Shown here piece after piece: positions 31,170-38,981 of a stretch of DNA of 38,981 bases. A program made the position numbers and the translations under genes. This DNA comes from Bacilli bacterium (lineage in GTDB: Bacteria; Bacillota_I; Bacilli_A; RF39; UBA660). The stretch lies in assembly GCA_017435485.1 (NCBI GenBank), contig JAFSEY010000007.1, positions 115,819 to 154,799 of the forward strand. The letters are read 5' to 3'. Each line of letters starts with the position of its first letter. Position 1 is the first letter of the stretch. The notes under the pieces are model-generated. The model had not been told where the DNA came from. It saw only the letters and a list, made by a program, of their open reading frames with translations, and did no database searches.

Positions 31170-32807
31170 TTATGCAGATTTTTTTCTAAATTTATTTTTT
31201 AATTTATTTAACATTTCTTTACCAAAAACTTGATCAATTATTTTCATCTTATAAATAGTAAAGATGTATAAAGCTCCAACTATGATAGAAATAACAGCTA
31301 CTTTAATTATCATTAACATTCTACTTGTTTCATTTAATGGTATTAAGTTATTTAAGCCGAATGTAATTAAAGTTAGTCCAATTAACGATGGAATAGTTTT
31401 CTTAAATATCCTTATTGTTTCTTGGTATTTAAAATTATAGTTTTTCTTTAAATATTTAGTTGCTATCGTAATTGAAACAATATAACCACAAATACTAGCC
31501 AAAATAGCTCCATAGTAAACTGGCATTCCTAACCAATGTAAAATATACATGAAGACGATATCTAATACTAAGTTAGTAACATACCCAGATATAGCACTTT
31601 TATAAACTACTTTAAAAGCATTCATGCTTTGAAGGGTAAAGTTGGTCACCATAAATAGATTCAAGAAAATGGCCGTAAAGATATTAAACGTTAGAATATG
31701 TCCACCTACACTATTGTATCCATAAAAGATTGTCCATATCGGCATTGCAAGCATACTAATACCTAAAACCATGGGCGAACATACTGTTAATACTATTTGT
31801 AATGCTTTATTAAAATGATTATTTAACAATTTTTTATCTTTTAAAGTATAAGCTTCCACAATACTTGGAATTAAACTAGTTGTAAGTCCAGTTCCCAAAG
31901 CAGTGACAATCATTAAAATTTTCTTACTCCAAGTACTTATAGCAGTAGAAACAAATTCAACAGTTGCTGCACTATATCCAAAGTGATTAGTCATTCTTAA
32001 AATTAAGACCATATCTACAAAATCATATATAGCCACTGAAATACTTACTAAGATCATGGGAATGGCATACTTAATTATCTTTTTGATAATATCTTTATCT
32101 TTTACTTCTTTATTTTCTTTTAACTTTTTGGCTAAACTCAGCTCTTCTTTATTTTTTAAACATTTAACAGCAACATAGATTAGAGAAGCTAATCCGCCAA
32201 CACAAGAACTAAATGTTGCAAGCCCTACACCATATTTTATAGGTAATTTAAATACTTTAATAAGTAAAAAGCTTCCAAGTAAAATAGTTGCTACTCTTAA
32301 TACCTGTTCAACAACTTGACTGATACTTGATACTCCAATTATTTTATGACCTTGTAAATACCCTCTTAGAATACTTAATAATGGTACTACTAAAATAGAA
32401 AATGATACACATCTTATAACAAAGGTAACATCAGCAATTGTATTACCACCGGTCAAATCACCAATTATTAACATTGCAATTGGTTTAGCAAAAATAAATA
32501 AAATAATAAAACATAGTAATGATAACAAAGAAATTAATTTAACTCCTAATTTAATTGTTCTTACTTTAGCTTCCTCTTTTTTTAAGGTATTAAATTCATT
32601 TACAATCTTACTTATCGCATTAGGTATTCCTGCGGTTGATAAATCTAAAAACATTATATAGATATTATAAGCATAGGCATATAAGGCACTTCCCATCGTT
32701 CCTACGATAGCATAAAAAGGAATAACATAGATTATCCCTAATATTTTAGTTAAAACAATTGCAATTGTCGCAATTAAAGTTCCTTCAACAAATCCACTTT
32801 TTCTCAT
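31170..32807 (-). CDS. MurJ/SpoVB-type polysaccharide flippase
   Basis: 545 residues, about 14 membrane spans with the MOP/MATE-like pattern of lipid-linked oligosaccharide flippases. N-terminal GFVEGTLIATIAIVLTKILG, TAGIPNAISKIVNEF and the basic loops between spans are typical of the Firmicute SpoVB/MurJ-like group; SpoVB and MurJ relatives move peptidoglycan or polysaccharide precursors across the membrane. Paralogues are hard to separate by eye, so I do not choose between SpoVB and another member. It overlaps the ATP-grasp ligase gene by 4 bases (coupled), and a terminator-like hairpin precedes clpC. Confidence 0.88.
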   Translation of the reverse strand: MRKSGFVEGTLIATIAIVLTKILGIIYVIPFYAIVGTMGSALYAYAYNIYIMFLDLSTAGIPNAISKIVNEFNTLKKEEAKVRTIKLGVKLISLLSLLCFIILFIFAKPIAMLIIGDLTGGNTIADVTFVIRCVSFSILVVPLLSILRGYLQGHKIIGVSSISQVVEQVLRVATILLGSFLLIKVFKLPIKYGVGLATFSSCVGGLASLIYVAVKCLKNKEELSLAKKLKENKEVKDKDIIKKIIKYAIPMILVSISVAIYDFVDMVLILRMTNHFGYSAATVEFVSTAISTWSKKILMIVTALGTGLTTSLIPSIVEAYTLKDKKLLNNHFNKALQIVLTVCSPMVLGISMLAMPIWTIFYGYNSVGGHILTFNIFTAIFLNLFMVTNFTLQSMNAFKVVYKSAISGYVTNLVLDIVFMYILHWLGMPVYYGAILASICGYIVSITIATKYLKKNYNFKYQETIRIFKKTIPSLIGLTLITFGLNNLIPLNETSRMLMIIKVAVISIIVGALYIFTIYKMKIIDQVFGKEMLNKLKNKFRKKSA

Positions 32808-34027
32808 TTGTCTACCTCATTATCCCAAGTAGCATTCTGATAATCTTTAATATATCTTCTGCTAACCTTCCAAATTAATATACTTCTTTTTAAATTTCGA
32901 TCTTTACTATAAACAACTGGATTAATTCTATTTGGCCATAACTTTAAAACTTCTTGTTTAAATTCAATATTCTTAAGATATTTTTTAGCTATACATTTAG
33001 GAACAAATGACAATAAAACTTTATCATTATAATACTTAAACTTTCTTTCTTTATTAAAGATAACATCATCAACTAATATTTTAACTAAATTACCTCCTAA
33101 AGCTGAAAGATAATAACTACATCTTCCTTGTCGAGCATTTATTTCTAACACTTTAAATTTTTTATCACGATAATCATATTTTAAATCAAATTCAGCAAAT
33201 CCTGTATAACCTATTTCTTCCATAAAAGATTTTAATTTTTTAATGACAGGTTTAACATCAATATTATAAGTGTTATATCCATTAATTAAAATAGCAGCAT
33301 TCCCAATCATAGTCTTTTTATGCTCTTGTAAACCGATTTGAGCAAAAGTCATATCAGTTACTATTCCATTTTTATTACAATAAACAACACTATCAAAAAG
33401 ATAAGAATCATCACCAGGAATAAATTCTTGAATTATTAAAGTATCATCGTATCCGCCATTTTTGATATTATCAATAACTTTTAAAGCTTCTATTTCATCA
33501 TATACTTTATATATTTTATTTTTTCCTTCAAAACTAATATGATTATATTTAACAACATCAGCAGGTTTTATTATAACTGGATATGTTAATCCTTTTATTT
33601 TTGGTTTAGATTTACTTGTACATGCATAATAAATGGTATTAGGTATATCAATATCATATTTAGCATACTTTTTATAAAATTTTTCTTTGTTAATAAAACT
33701 ATTTAATATATTTTTATTTGGATAATTATAGACACAATTTTCTGGTAAATGATTATTTACTAAAAAGGCTGCATATGTTTCATTAGAACTTATAATTAAT
33801 ATTTTTTTCTTTTTAAACTCTTTAGCAAATTTATTAATAGCTTTTAAGAAATGTTTTTCATCCCATATTTTATCATTATATATAATGTTAATAATATTAG
33901 AATAATGCGTAAAAGCCATCTTACTATGCGCTAACATATAGGCTTTTTTACCATAAGCTTCATGAGTACATCTAGCCATATAATAAGCGTTTATATCACT
34001 ACCAATTATTAATATTTCAAAGTCCAT
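32804..34027 (-). CDS. ATP-grasp carboxylate-amine ligase-like protein
   Basis: 407 residues. The N-terminal preATP domain starts FEILIIGSDINAYYMAR; the ATP-grasp fold is seen in YPVIIKPADVVKYNH (lysine of the P-loop-like strand), IIQEFIPGDDSYLFD, EFDLKYDYRDKKFKVLEINAR (catalytic Glu and Asn) and QGRCSYYLSALGGN. This layout is shared by D-aspartate ligases and other carboxylate-amine ligases that decorate cell-wall precursors. Placement directly before, and coupled to, a flippase gene supports a cell-wall or polysaccharide substrate, which is inference. I use ATG 34027 (AAGGTGATAATA in front), since the in-frame GTG at 34036 overlaps that site. The promoter is strong. Confidence 0.82.
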   Translation of the reverse strand: MDFEILIIGSDINAYYMARCTHEAYGKKAYMLAHSKMAFTHYSNIINIIYNDKIWDEKHFLKAINKFAKEFKKKKILIISSNETYAAFLVNNHLPENCVYNYPNKNILNSFINKEKFYKKYAKYDIDIPNTIYYACTSKSKPKIKGLTYPVIIKPADVVKYNHISFEGKNKIYKVYDEIEALKVIDNIKNGGYDDTLIIQEFIPGDDSYLFDSVVYCNKNGIVTDMTFAQIGLQEHKKTMIGNAAILINGYNTYNIDVKPVIKKLKSFMEEIGYTGFAEFDLKYDYRDKKFKVLEINARQGRCSYYLSALGGNLVKILVDDVIFNKERKFKYYNDKVLLSFVPKCIAKKYLKNIEFKQEVLKLWPNRINPVVYSKDRNLKRSILIWKVSRRYIKDYQNATWDNEVDK

Positions 34028-34049
34028 TATTATCACCTTATCTAAAAAG

Positions 34050-34079
34050 ATTATATAATGTTTTACTAAATACTGTCAA
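34050..34079 (-). promoter_or_regulatory. Promoter of the ATP-grasp/flippase operon
   Basis: Minus strand TTGACA (34079-34074), 18-base spacer, TATAAT (34055-34050). Confidence 0.78.
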
Positions 34080-34114
34080 ATTAAATAAAAAGTCATTTTT
34101 CCAGCTTTTGCCAC

Positions 34115-34143
34115 TTGTAATATATTTTAATATTTTATATAAT
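34115..34143 (+). promoter_or_regulatory. Promoter of the UvrX-like polymerase gene
   Basis: TTGTAA (34115-34120), 17-base spacer, TATAAT (34138-34143); the LexA-type box starts 6 bases after it. Confidence 0.75.
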
Positions 34144-34148
34144 TTGTA

Positions 34149-34162
34149 CGAACAAACGTTTT
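34149..34162 (+). promoter_or_regulatory. LexA (SOS) box
   Basis: CGAACAAACGTTTT fits the Gram-positive consensus CGAACRNRYGTTYG at all but the last base. It covers the expected transcription start, an efficient repression site. Confidence 0.82.
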
Positions 34163-34174
34163 GAAGGAGGCAAT

Positions 34175-35437
34175 ATGGAAAATATATATCCTAATAGAAA
34201 TATTATTTGTATAGATTTAAAAAGCTTTTTTGCATCATGTGAATGCCTTATTAGAAACTTGGATCCATTTACTACTCCTTTAGTTGTTGCTAATAAAAAT
34301 CAAGGTAATGGCGCTATTACTTTAGCTGTAACTCCTTTTCTAAAAATCAAAGGAGTTAAATCAAGAGGTCGTTTATATGAAATTCCTAATCATATTAAAT
34401 ATACAATTGTTAATCCTCAAATGAAATTATATATGCAAAAAAGTTGTGAAGTTGTTAAGGTTTATTTAGATTTTGTAGCTGAAGAAGATTTGCATATTTA
34501 CTCCATTGATGAATGCTTTTTAGATGTTACTGATTATTTAAAAATGTATAATAAAAATGATTATGAACTCGCTTTAACTATTCTAAAAACTGTAAAAGAA
34601 AAAACAGGACTTACTGCTACTTGTGGAATTGGACCTAATATGTTACTTGCAAAAGTAGCAATGGATATTGAAGCAAAACATAATGATGATTTTATCGCCA
34701 AATGGACTTATGATGATATTCCAAGTAAGCTTTGGCCGATTACTCCTCTATCTAAAATGTGGGGAATTGGACCCAATATGGAAAAGAAATTAAATAAACT
34801 TAAAATAAAGACAATTGGAGATTTAGCTAAATATGATAGATATAGCTTAAAAGATAAGTTTGGCGTTATGGGCTTAGAATTATGGAATCATGCTAATGGA
34901 ATTGATTTAAGTAAAATTAGGGACTGGAAAAGCATCAAAAAAGAAGCTTCTTATAGCCATAGCCAAGTTTTATTTAAAGACTATTATGGTGAAGATATTG
35001 AACTTATCATTTCAGAAATGGTTGATATAATTTGTGCTCGCTTAAGAAGTAATAGTAAACAAGCCATGATAGTTGGCCTCGGAATAACTTATTCCAAAAA
35101 TATTGGCGGAGGTTTTTTTCACACTACAAAATTAGATAATCCAACGGACAATGCTTTAGAAATAACAAGTGTATGTAATTTTCTTTTTGAACGTTATTAT
35201 ACAAATTTACCAATTAGAAAAGTTACTATTAGTTTAGGCAACTTATGTACCAAAAGCAGTGTTCAATTAGATTTATTTAATTCTGTTAAAGAGATTGAAT
35301 CACAAAACGAATTAGATGAAGCTATTGATAAAATAAGAGATAAATATGGTAAAAATACTATTTTAAAAGCTACTAGTTTATTAGAAAATTCAACCATCAA
35401 GGATAGAAATAATAAAATTGGAGGTCATCAAGCATGA
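34175..35437 (+). CDS. Y-family DNA polymerase, UvrX/UmuC type
   Basis: Error-prone translesion polymerase of 420 residues. IICIDLKSFFASCECLIRNL holds the first catalytic Asp (14), with the UmuC/UvrX type of substitutions in the fingers (DPFTTPLVVAN), and YSIDECFLD (109-117) holds the second acidic pair (Asp112, Glu113). Helix-hairpin-helix WGIGPNMEKKLNKL and a little-finger domain follow; QLDLF near residue 370 is a sliding-clamp binding motif. AAGGAGG before the ATG and a LexA box mark it as SOS induced. It overlaps the YolD gene by 4 bases, the standard partner of UvrX in Bacilli. It is not DinB-like in the fingers motif. Confidence 0.92.
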   Translation: MENIYPNRNIICIDLKSFFASCECLIRNLDPFTTPLVVANKNQGNGAITLAVTPFLKIKGVKSRGRLYEIPNHIKYTIVNPQMKLYMQKSCEVVKVYLDFVAEEDLHIYSIDECFLDVTDYLKMYNKNDYELALTILKTVKEKTGLTATCGIGPNMLLAKVAMDIEAKHNDDFIAKWTYDDIPSKLWPITPLSKMWGIGPNMEKKLNKLKIKTIGDLAKYDRYSLKDKFGVMGLELWNHANGIDLSKIRDWKSIKKEASYSHSQVLFKDYYGEDIELIISEMVDIICARLRSNSKQAMIVGLGITYSKNIGGGFFHTTKLDNPTDNALEITSVCNFLFERYYTNLPIRKVTISLGNLCTKSSVQLDLFNSVKEIESQNELDEAIDKIRDKYGKNTILKATSLLENSTIKDRNNKIGGHQA

Positions 35438-35748
35438 TAGATAGAGGTATAATTAAATGGCAACCATTTGATTCTGTTATGTCATCAAGTGAAATTAAAA
35501 AATTTATTTTATCTGAGAAAGCTAAAATAAATAAACCTCGGCTAAGTGAAGATCAGCAAATTATTATTGAACAAACTTTATTGGAGGCTTGGCATAATAA
35601 TATAAAATTAACAATAACTTATTTTAAGAATAATAAAATATACAAGTTAGAGAAAAAAATATTAAAAATAATTTCTATAAATAAAAAAATAATCTTTGAA
35701 GATTATTCTTTTATCTATTTTGATCAAATTTTAAAAGTAAGTATTTAA
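35434..35748 (+). CDS. YolD-like protein
   Basis: 104 residues. It matches the YolD family pattern: DRGIIKWQPFDSV near the start, LSEDQQIIIEQTLLEAWHN in the middle and a strand-rich end with YFKNNKIYKLE. YolD proteins are small partners of UvrX polymerases, thought to modulate their use in translesion synthesis. Start ATG overlaps the uvrX-like stop. Its end overlaps the convergent glycosyltransferase end by 4 bases; no terminator is seen between them. Confidence 0.85.
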   Translation: MIDRGIIKWQPFDSVMSSSEIKKFILSEKAKINKPRLSEDQQIIIEQTLLEAWHNNIKLTITYFKNNKIYKLEKKILKIISINKKIIFEDYSFIYFDQILKVSI

Positions 35749-36821
35749 TTCATTTCCTGAATATATTTTAAGTTAGATTGTAATCTAGAATCATTTGGAG
35801 ATATTTCTAAAGCTTTATTAATATAATATAAAGCTTTTTCTTTATCATTTTTTTCATAATAAACTAAACTTAATAAATCATAAGCAGTATGATCAAAAGT
35901 AAATACCTCATTTATATATGTTTTCTCATTTATTGGAATTTCCAATGCTTTTAAAGTTAGCTTCTCTACTTCATCATAATTTTTCTTCGTATATTCCATA
36001 ATAGCTTTTTCAATTAACGGATCTCGTAAATGCGGAGCTTCATCAATTGCTTTATCAAGCCACATCCGAGCTTCTTCAAAGCGATTTAATCTTTGATAGC
36101 ATCTTGCAATAAAACGCATTGAAGCACTTCTTTCATCTTTCCAAGTTGCTCTTGGTAATGATAGATGGCGAATTAAAGTATCAATTGCTTCATTATTTTT
36201 ATTATAATACATGTATTCTCGTCCCAGATAATGCACATTCCTGTCATCATCAGGATCTTCTTGAACTGATAATTCTAAAAGCGGCAAATAACTACTTCTT
36301 GATTTAGTCTGATCTGGATAATGATTGATTGTTAATTCGGGGATAGTTAACCATTTTTCTTCTTTATTATAAGATAAAATTTCATGTACCGGATGAGTCC
36401 ATTTATAGCCGTCTAAAGTATGAATTTTTTCTTGATAAAAACTAACTATTGGTTTATTATTTTTATCCAAACTCCAATTATAAGTATAGCGAATTCTGGT
36501 TACTCCTTCTTGATAATTGTCTTCAATTAATTTACGCCATCCTGGAATAAACACCTCATCCAAATCAGTACAAATACAAATATCAGTATCTTTTGGTAAA
36601 AGTTTTAATGATTCATTACGAGCAACATCAAAACGCCATGGTCTTATTGTTTTTTGAGAGACATTAACTCCCAATGCTTTTAATTTTTCAACCGTATTAT
36701 CATTACTTCCTGTATCTAAAACATATATTTCATCTGCTTCTTTCATAGACGATACCCATCTATCAACAAATTTTTCTTCATTTTTAGAAATTGCATATAT
36801 ACATATTTTTAATTTTTTCAT
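35745..36821 (-). CDS. Family 2 glycosyltransferase with C-terminal TPR repeats
   Basis: 358 residues. GT-A domain: KICIYAISKNEEKFVDRWV is the family opening, YVLDTGSNDNT the nucleotide region, and CICTDLDEVF (DxD) the metal-binding motif. From about residue 190 the sequence is TPR-like helices, with YINKALEISPNDSRLQSNL a clear last repeat. Such GT2-TPR proteins act on surface sugars or on proteins; acceptor unknown. The gene is single and lies between the SOS pair and the surface-protein gene, whose terminator is just upstream of it. Confidence 0.87.
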   Translation of the reverse strand: MKKLKICIYAISKNEEKFVDRWVSSMKEADEIYVLDTGSNDNTVEKLKALGVNVSQKTIRPWRFDVARNESLKLLPKDTDICICTDLDEVFIPGWRKLIEDNYQEGVTRIRYTYNWSLDKNNKPIVSFYQEKIHTLDGYKWTHPVHEILSYNKEEKWLTIPELTINHYPDQTKSRSSYLPLLELSVQEDPDDDRNVHYLGREYMYYNKNNEAIDTLIRHLSLPRATWKDERSASMRFIARCYQRLNRFEEARMWLDKAIDEAPHLRDPLIEKAIMEYTKKNYDEVEKLTLKALEIPINEKTYINEVFTFDHTAYDLLSLVYYEKNDKEKALYYINKALEISPNDSRLQSNLKYIQEMN

Positions 36822-36852
36822 AAATTACCTCATATTAATATATGAAGAATAT

Positions 36853-36883
36853 AAAAAAAGGATTATTTTAATTATCCTTTTTT
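36853..36883 (-). terminator. Intrinsic terminator of the surface-protein gene, overlapping its last codons
   Basis: Minus strand AAAAAAGGAT (36883-36874) pairs with ATCCTTTTTT (36863 downward); the first arm is made of the Lys-Lys-Asp codons before the stop. Confidence 0.75.
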
Positions 36884-38565
36884 GTAAATTTTATAGTATT
36901 TAGCAATACTATAAAAGAAATTATCGATAAGATTATATATTTAAAAATATTGTCTGATGTTTTAGGATTGGTATCTTCATTTTTAACAACCTGTTCTTCT
37001 TTTATTTCCTCTTTTTTAGTTATATCACCTTTAATTTCTTCATTAGCTTCTACTATATAGTAATTACTAAAATGTTTAGTTTCAAATTGTAAGTATTTTT
37101 GATTATTATAATCAATAATTTGGACATCATAATATTCAACTTTTTTTAAGTCTTCTGACATATAAATTACTTTTAAGTTACCATTCCATTCTTCATTCAA
37201 TGGTATCATAACGTGAGTAACATTATTAAAATCACTTATTACTTTATCTAATATTTTTGAATATAATTTCAAATTATATGAATTAAGATTTTTATATCCT
37301 AAATCATCTAAATGTTTTAATTCTTTTTCACTTACTTCAAATTGTTCCACTAATAATTTAGCATCTAATGGAACATTTCCTGATGTTGTTTTTAAAATAA
37401 TTCCGGTTTTAGAATCACGGGTTGTAATAGTATCGAATTTATTATATTCACTTACATCTAAAGGGGCAATTCCAATTTCAATTCTTTGATCATTAATATA
37501 TAATCCATAAGTATACATTGCAACTATTTCTTCAACTTCATCTAAGTAGTTTTTTTCATCTATCTTTGCATACTCTAAATCTCTATTAGTTTCAACCGTT
37601 TTATAATACTTATCTATATCAATATTTAAATAATCTTTAAATAAATAGCCTACATTTCCATTAGCAAACGGAGTTTCAAATTTATCCTTATCATACTCTT
37701 CTACTTTTATTTTCACTTCTGGATTACCAACGTAGTTGTTTAATCTTTCTTCTAACACTTTAGCATAATCTTCCTTTTTTGTACCAACCGGAACAAAAAA
37801 CATATTAGCATTTGAATAAGTATTTAAAGTAAAACCATATATAATTCCATCTTTTTCAATATAAGTAGATCCTTCAGCCATTGAAATATAATTATCTCCC
37901 CGTCTTGTATCTTCAAATCCTACAAAGAAATTATAGTCAGGGTTTTCTTCTACTACTTTTTTTAACTCAGCAAATTCTGATAAAGCTAACTCACTTGAAA
38001 ATGCTGTTGAAGAGTTTGAAGGATAATATAGTAAATGATTTAAATATGCTACATCAGCTACATAAACGTCATCTATTATGGTTTTTATAATTCCAAATGA
38101 TTCTTCTTTTGTTTTTTCGTCACCATCAACTTGAGTGAAAGTACCATTTAAAACAAATTCGACACTTTCTTGTTCTTCAAATAAATAAACAGCACCATTA
38201 CATTCATCTTTTTCAAAAAACTTAGTTACCGTTTTTTCTTGCTCATAGTCATAAACTTCGTATTCTTTCCCTTTTCTATGGCACCACATATCAATGGCAT
38301 CATCTTTTTGAAAAGGTAGTAATTTTTCTAATTCACTTCTAACTAAATTACGTAAAAACCAACCATCAATTTCTGTGCTCATCACTTCTTCTGTTCTAGA
38401 TTCTAAAATCAGCTCATAATTTTTTTGCATATCAACAAATTTGAAATCAAATTCGTATGTAGATAGCAAATCTGCAATTTGCTTTTTTCTTTCACTTTCC
38501 GCTGCATTAATATTTGGAATTAGTAAAACAAAAACTAAGAAAATAAATAAAAAATATTTTTTCAT
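36868..38565 (-). CDS. Secreted, cell-wall-anchored surface protein with NPKTS sorting motif
   Basis: 565 residues. Signal peptide MKKYFLFIFLVFVLLIPNINAAE; long extracellular part rich in D, E, K and Y with no repeat domain recognised; at the end NPKTS (533-537), a hydrophobic span and a basic tail (KFTKKDN). This C-terminus is a sortase signal of the NPKT variant, where P and T are kept but LPxTG is altered. The middle holds mixed beta-type segments with short Asp/Asn-rich loops (TRRGDNYISMAE). Function, perhaps adhesion or surface binding, is unknown. The adjacent collagen-like gene is on the same strand, upstream. Confidence 0.8.
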   Translation of the reverse strand: MKKYFLFIFLVFVLLIPNINAAESERKKQIADLLSTYEFDFKFVDMQKNYELILESRTEEVMSTEIDGWFLRNLVRSELEKLLPFQKDDAIDMWCHRKGKEYEVYDYEQEKTVTKFFEKDECNGAVYLFEEQESVEFVLNGTFTQVDGDEKTKEESFGIIKTIIDDVYVADVAYLNHLLYYPSNSSTAFSSELALSEFAELKKVVEENPDYNFFVGFEDTRRGDNYISMAEGSTYIEKDGIIYGFTLNTYSNANMFFVPVGTKKEDYAKVLEERLNNYVGNPEVKIKVEEYDKDKFETPFANGNVGYLFKDYLNIDIDKYYKTVETNRDLEYAKIDEKNYLDEVEEIVAMYTYGLYINDQRIEIGIAPLDVSEYNKFDTITTRDSKTGIILKTTSGNVPLDAKLLVEQFEVSEKELKHLDDLGYKNLNSYNLKLYSKILDKVISDFNNVTHVMIPLNEEWNGNLKVIYMSEDLKKVEYYDVQIIDYNNQKYLQFETKHFSNYYIVEANEEIKGDITKKEEIKEEQVVKNEDTNPKTSDNIFKYIILSIISFIVLLNTIKFTKKDN

Positions 38566-38620
38566 AAGTCACCTATCTTTCTATACCTAAAGTATATAAT
38601 AATTTATTTATAGTTACAAC

Positions 38621-38641
38621 AAAAAAAGAGCTTTCGCTCTT
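38621..38641 (-). terminator. Intrinsic terminator of the collagen-like gene
   Basis: Minus strand AAGAGC-GAAA-GCTCTT (38641-38626), with a GAAA tetraloop, followed by TTTTT. It sits just after the second in-frame stop (38649-38647) of the collagen-like frame. Confidence 0.85.
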
Positions 38642-38646
38642 CTTAA

Positions 38647-38981
38647 TTATTCTCCGTTTGTACCAGGAACACCTTGTTCTCCTTGAATTCCCTGAACACC
38701 TTATGGACCAGTTGGACCTTGTGGTATTGTTAAATTTAAAACAAAATTAGGTGCCGTCCCTGTTATTGAAGCTGCTGCTTCAGTACCTGGATCTCCTGTT
38801 GTTACAGTACCAATAGTTAATGTTGGGGTTTCGCCATCTGCTCCAGTGGCTCCCGTTGCTCCAGTGGCTCCCGTTGCTCCAGTGGCTCCCGTTGCTCCAG
38901 TGGCTCCCGTTGCTCCAGTGGCTCCCGTTGCTCCAGTGGCTCCCGTTGCTCCAGTGGCTCCCGTTGCTCCAGTGGCTCCCG
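38647..38981 (-). pseudogene. Collagen-like Gly-X-Y protein, 5' end outside the window, with an internal in-frame stop
   Basis: Minus strand reading frame entering from the right edge. It encodes a Gly-Ala-Thr repeat made by identical 18-base units, then a non-repetitive segment ([16 protein letters not shown], then [12 protein letters not shown]), a return to GPTGP, and a TAA (38703-38701). The frame stays open for 17 more collagen-like codons (GVQGIQGEQGVPGTNGE) to a second TAA (38649-38647), followed at once by the terminator. A single C to T change (CAA to TAA, restoring GPQG) explains the internal stop. It could be a real truncation, an assembly error or variable-phase state. Probable role: surface glycoprotein or adhesin-type collagen-like filament. 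Confidence 0.65.
38839..38981. repeat. Tandem 18-bp repeat array
   Basis: About eight copies of GCTCCAGTGGCTCCCGTT (plus strand), identical to the base through the window edge. On the minus strand each unit encodes two Gly-Ala-Thr triplets. Confidence 0.88.

Noticed and set aside
38839..38981. Tandem repeats resembling a CRISPR array
   Set aside because: Units are 18 bp without unique spacers and keep a Gly-Ala-Thr reading frame, so it is coding repeat.
1..38981. Mycoplasma-type code (UGA = Trp)
   Set aside because: Several genes end in TGA in proper context, and Trp is encoded by TGG throughout.
1..38981. tRNA, rRNA, insertion sequences, phage genes or integration sites
   Set aside because: None seen: no cloverleaf, transposase or integrase could be identified in the window.

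Overview
The window is AT-rich DNA (roughly 70% A+T by eye) with dense, short-spaced genes and strong Shine-Dalgarno sites, very often of the GGTGA/GGGTGAT type. TGA ends several genes and Trp is TGG, so this is the standard bacterial code and not the Mycoplasma code. Gene content (rimP-nusA-ylxR-infB-rbfA-truB, a ClpC-type ATPase, SpoIIIE/FtsK, YolD plus UvrX-like polymerase, CotJ proteins, phosphoketolase, cyclophilin lipoprotein, CmpB-like membrane protein) points to a low-GC Firmicute, probably a small-genome fermentative Bacilli lineage related to the uncultured gut RF39/Erysipelotrichia-Mollicutes group. The lineage is an inference from gene content only.

Layout. 1-5950: a partial membrane protein, a phosphohexomutase, then a translationally coupled trio on the minus strand (SDR reductase, PLP C-S lyase, cyclophilin lipoprotein), a small toxin-like locus (about 4926-5256), and a YdcF-like membrane protein. 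5993-13070: phosphoketolase, a lipoprotein, trpS, a DUF3603-like protein, small membrane proteins and a CapA-like phosphoesterase. 13068-21004: the translation/transcription cluster on the minus strand (lysS, then rimP-nusA-zinc ribbon protein-ylxR-infB-rbfA-truB-hypothetical). 21217-28910: membrane and zinc-ribbon proteins, a CotJA/CotJB fusion with CotJC, the DNA translocase FtsK/SpoIIIE, a pentapeptide-like protein, a second toxin-like locus (about 27802-28119) and a hypothetical protein. 29004-38981: a degenerate ClpC, a MurJ/SpoVB-type flippase coupled to an ATP-grasp ligase, an SOS-controlled UvrX/YolD pair, a glycosyltransferase with TPRs, a sortase-type surface protein and a collagen-like repeat protein cut by the window edge.

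Most interesting signal. Two intergenic loci on opposite strands encode 30- and 34-residue single-span basic/hydrophobic peptides that are clearly related to each other (16 of the first 30 residues identical). In both, the mRNA 5' end is complementary to its own 3' end, the Shine-Dalgarno site is locked in a leader hairpin, and a convergent antisense RNA with its own promoter terminates at a perfect hairpin placed at the toxin stop codon. This is the layout of type I toxin-antitoxin systems, with a peptide I cannot assign to Fst, TxpA/BsrG or Ldr. Second in interest are two genes (clpC and an UPF0316 gene) whose start codon and ribosome binding site sit inside a terminator-like hairpin, a ClpC with a disabled second ATPase site, a CotJA-CotJB fusion, and a RimP lacking its C-terminal domain.
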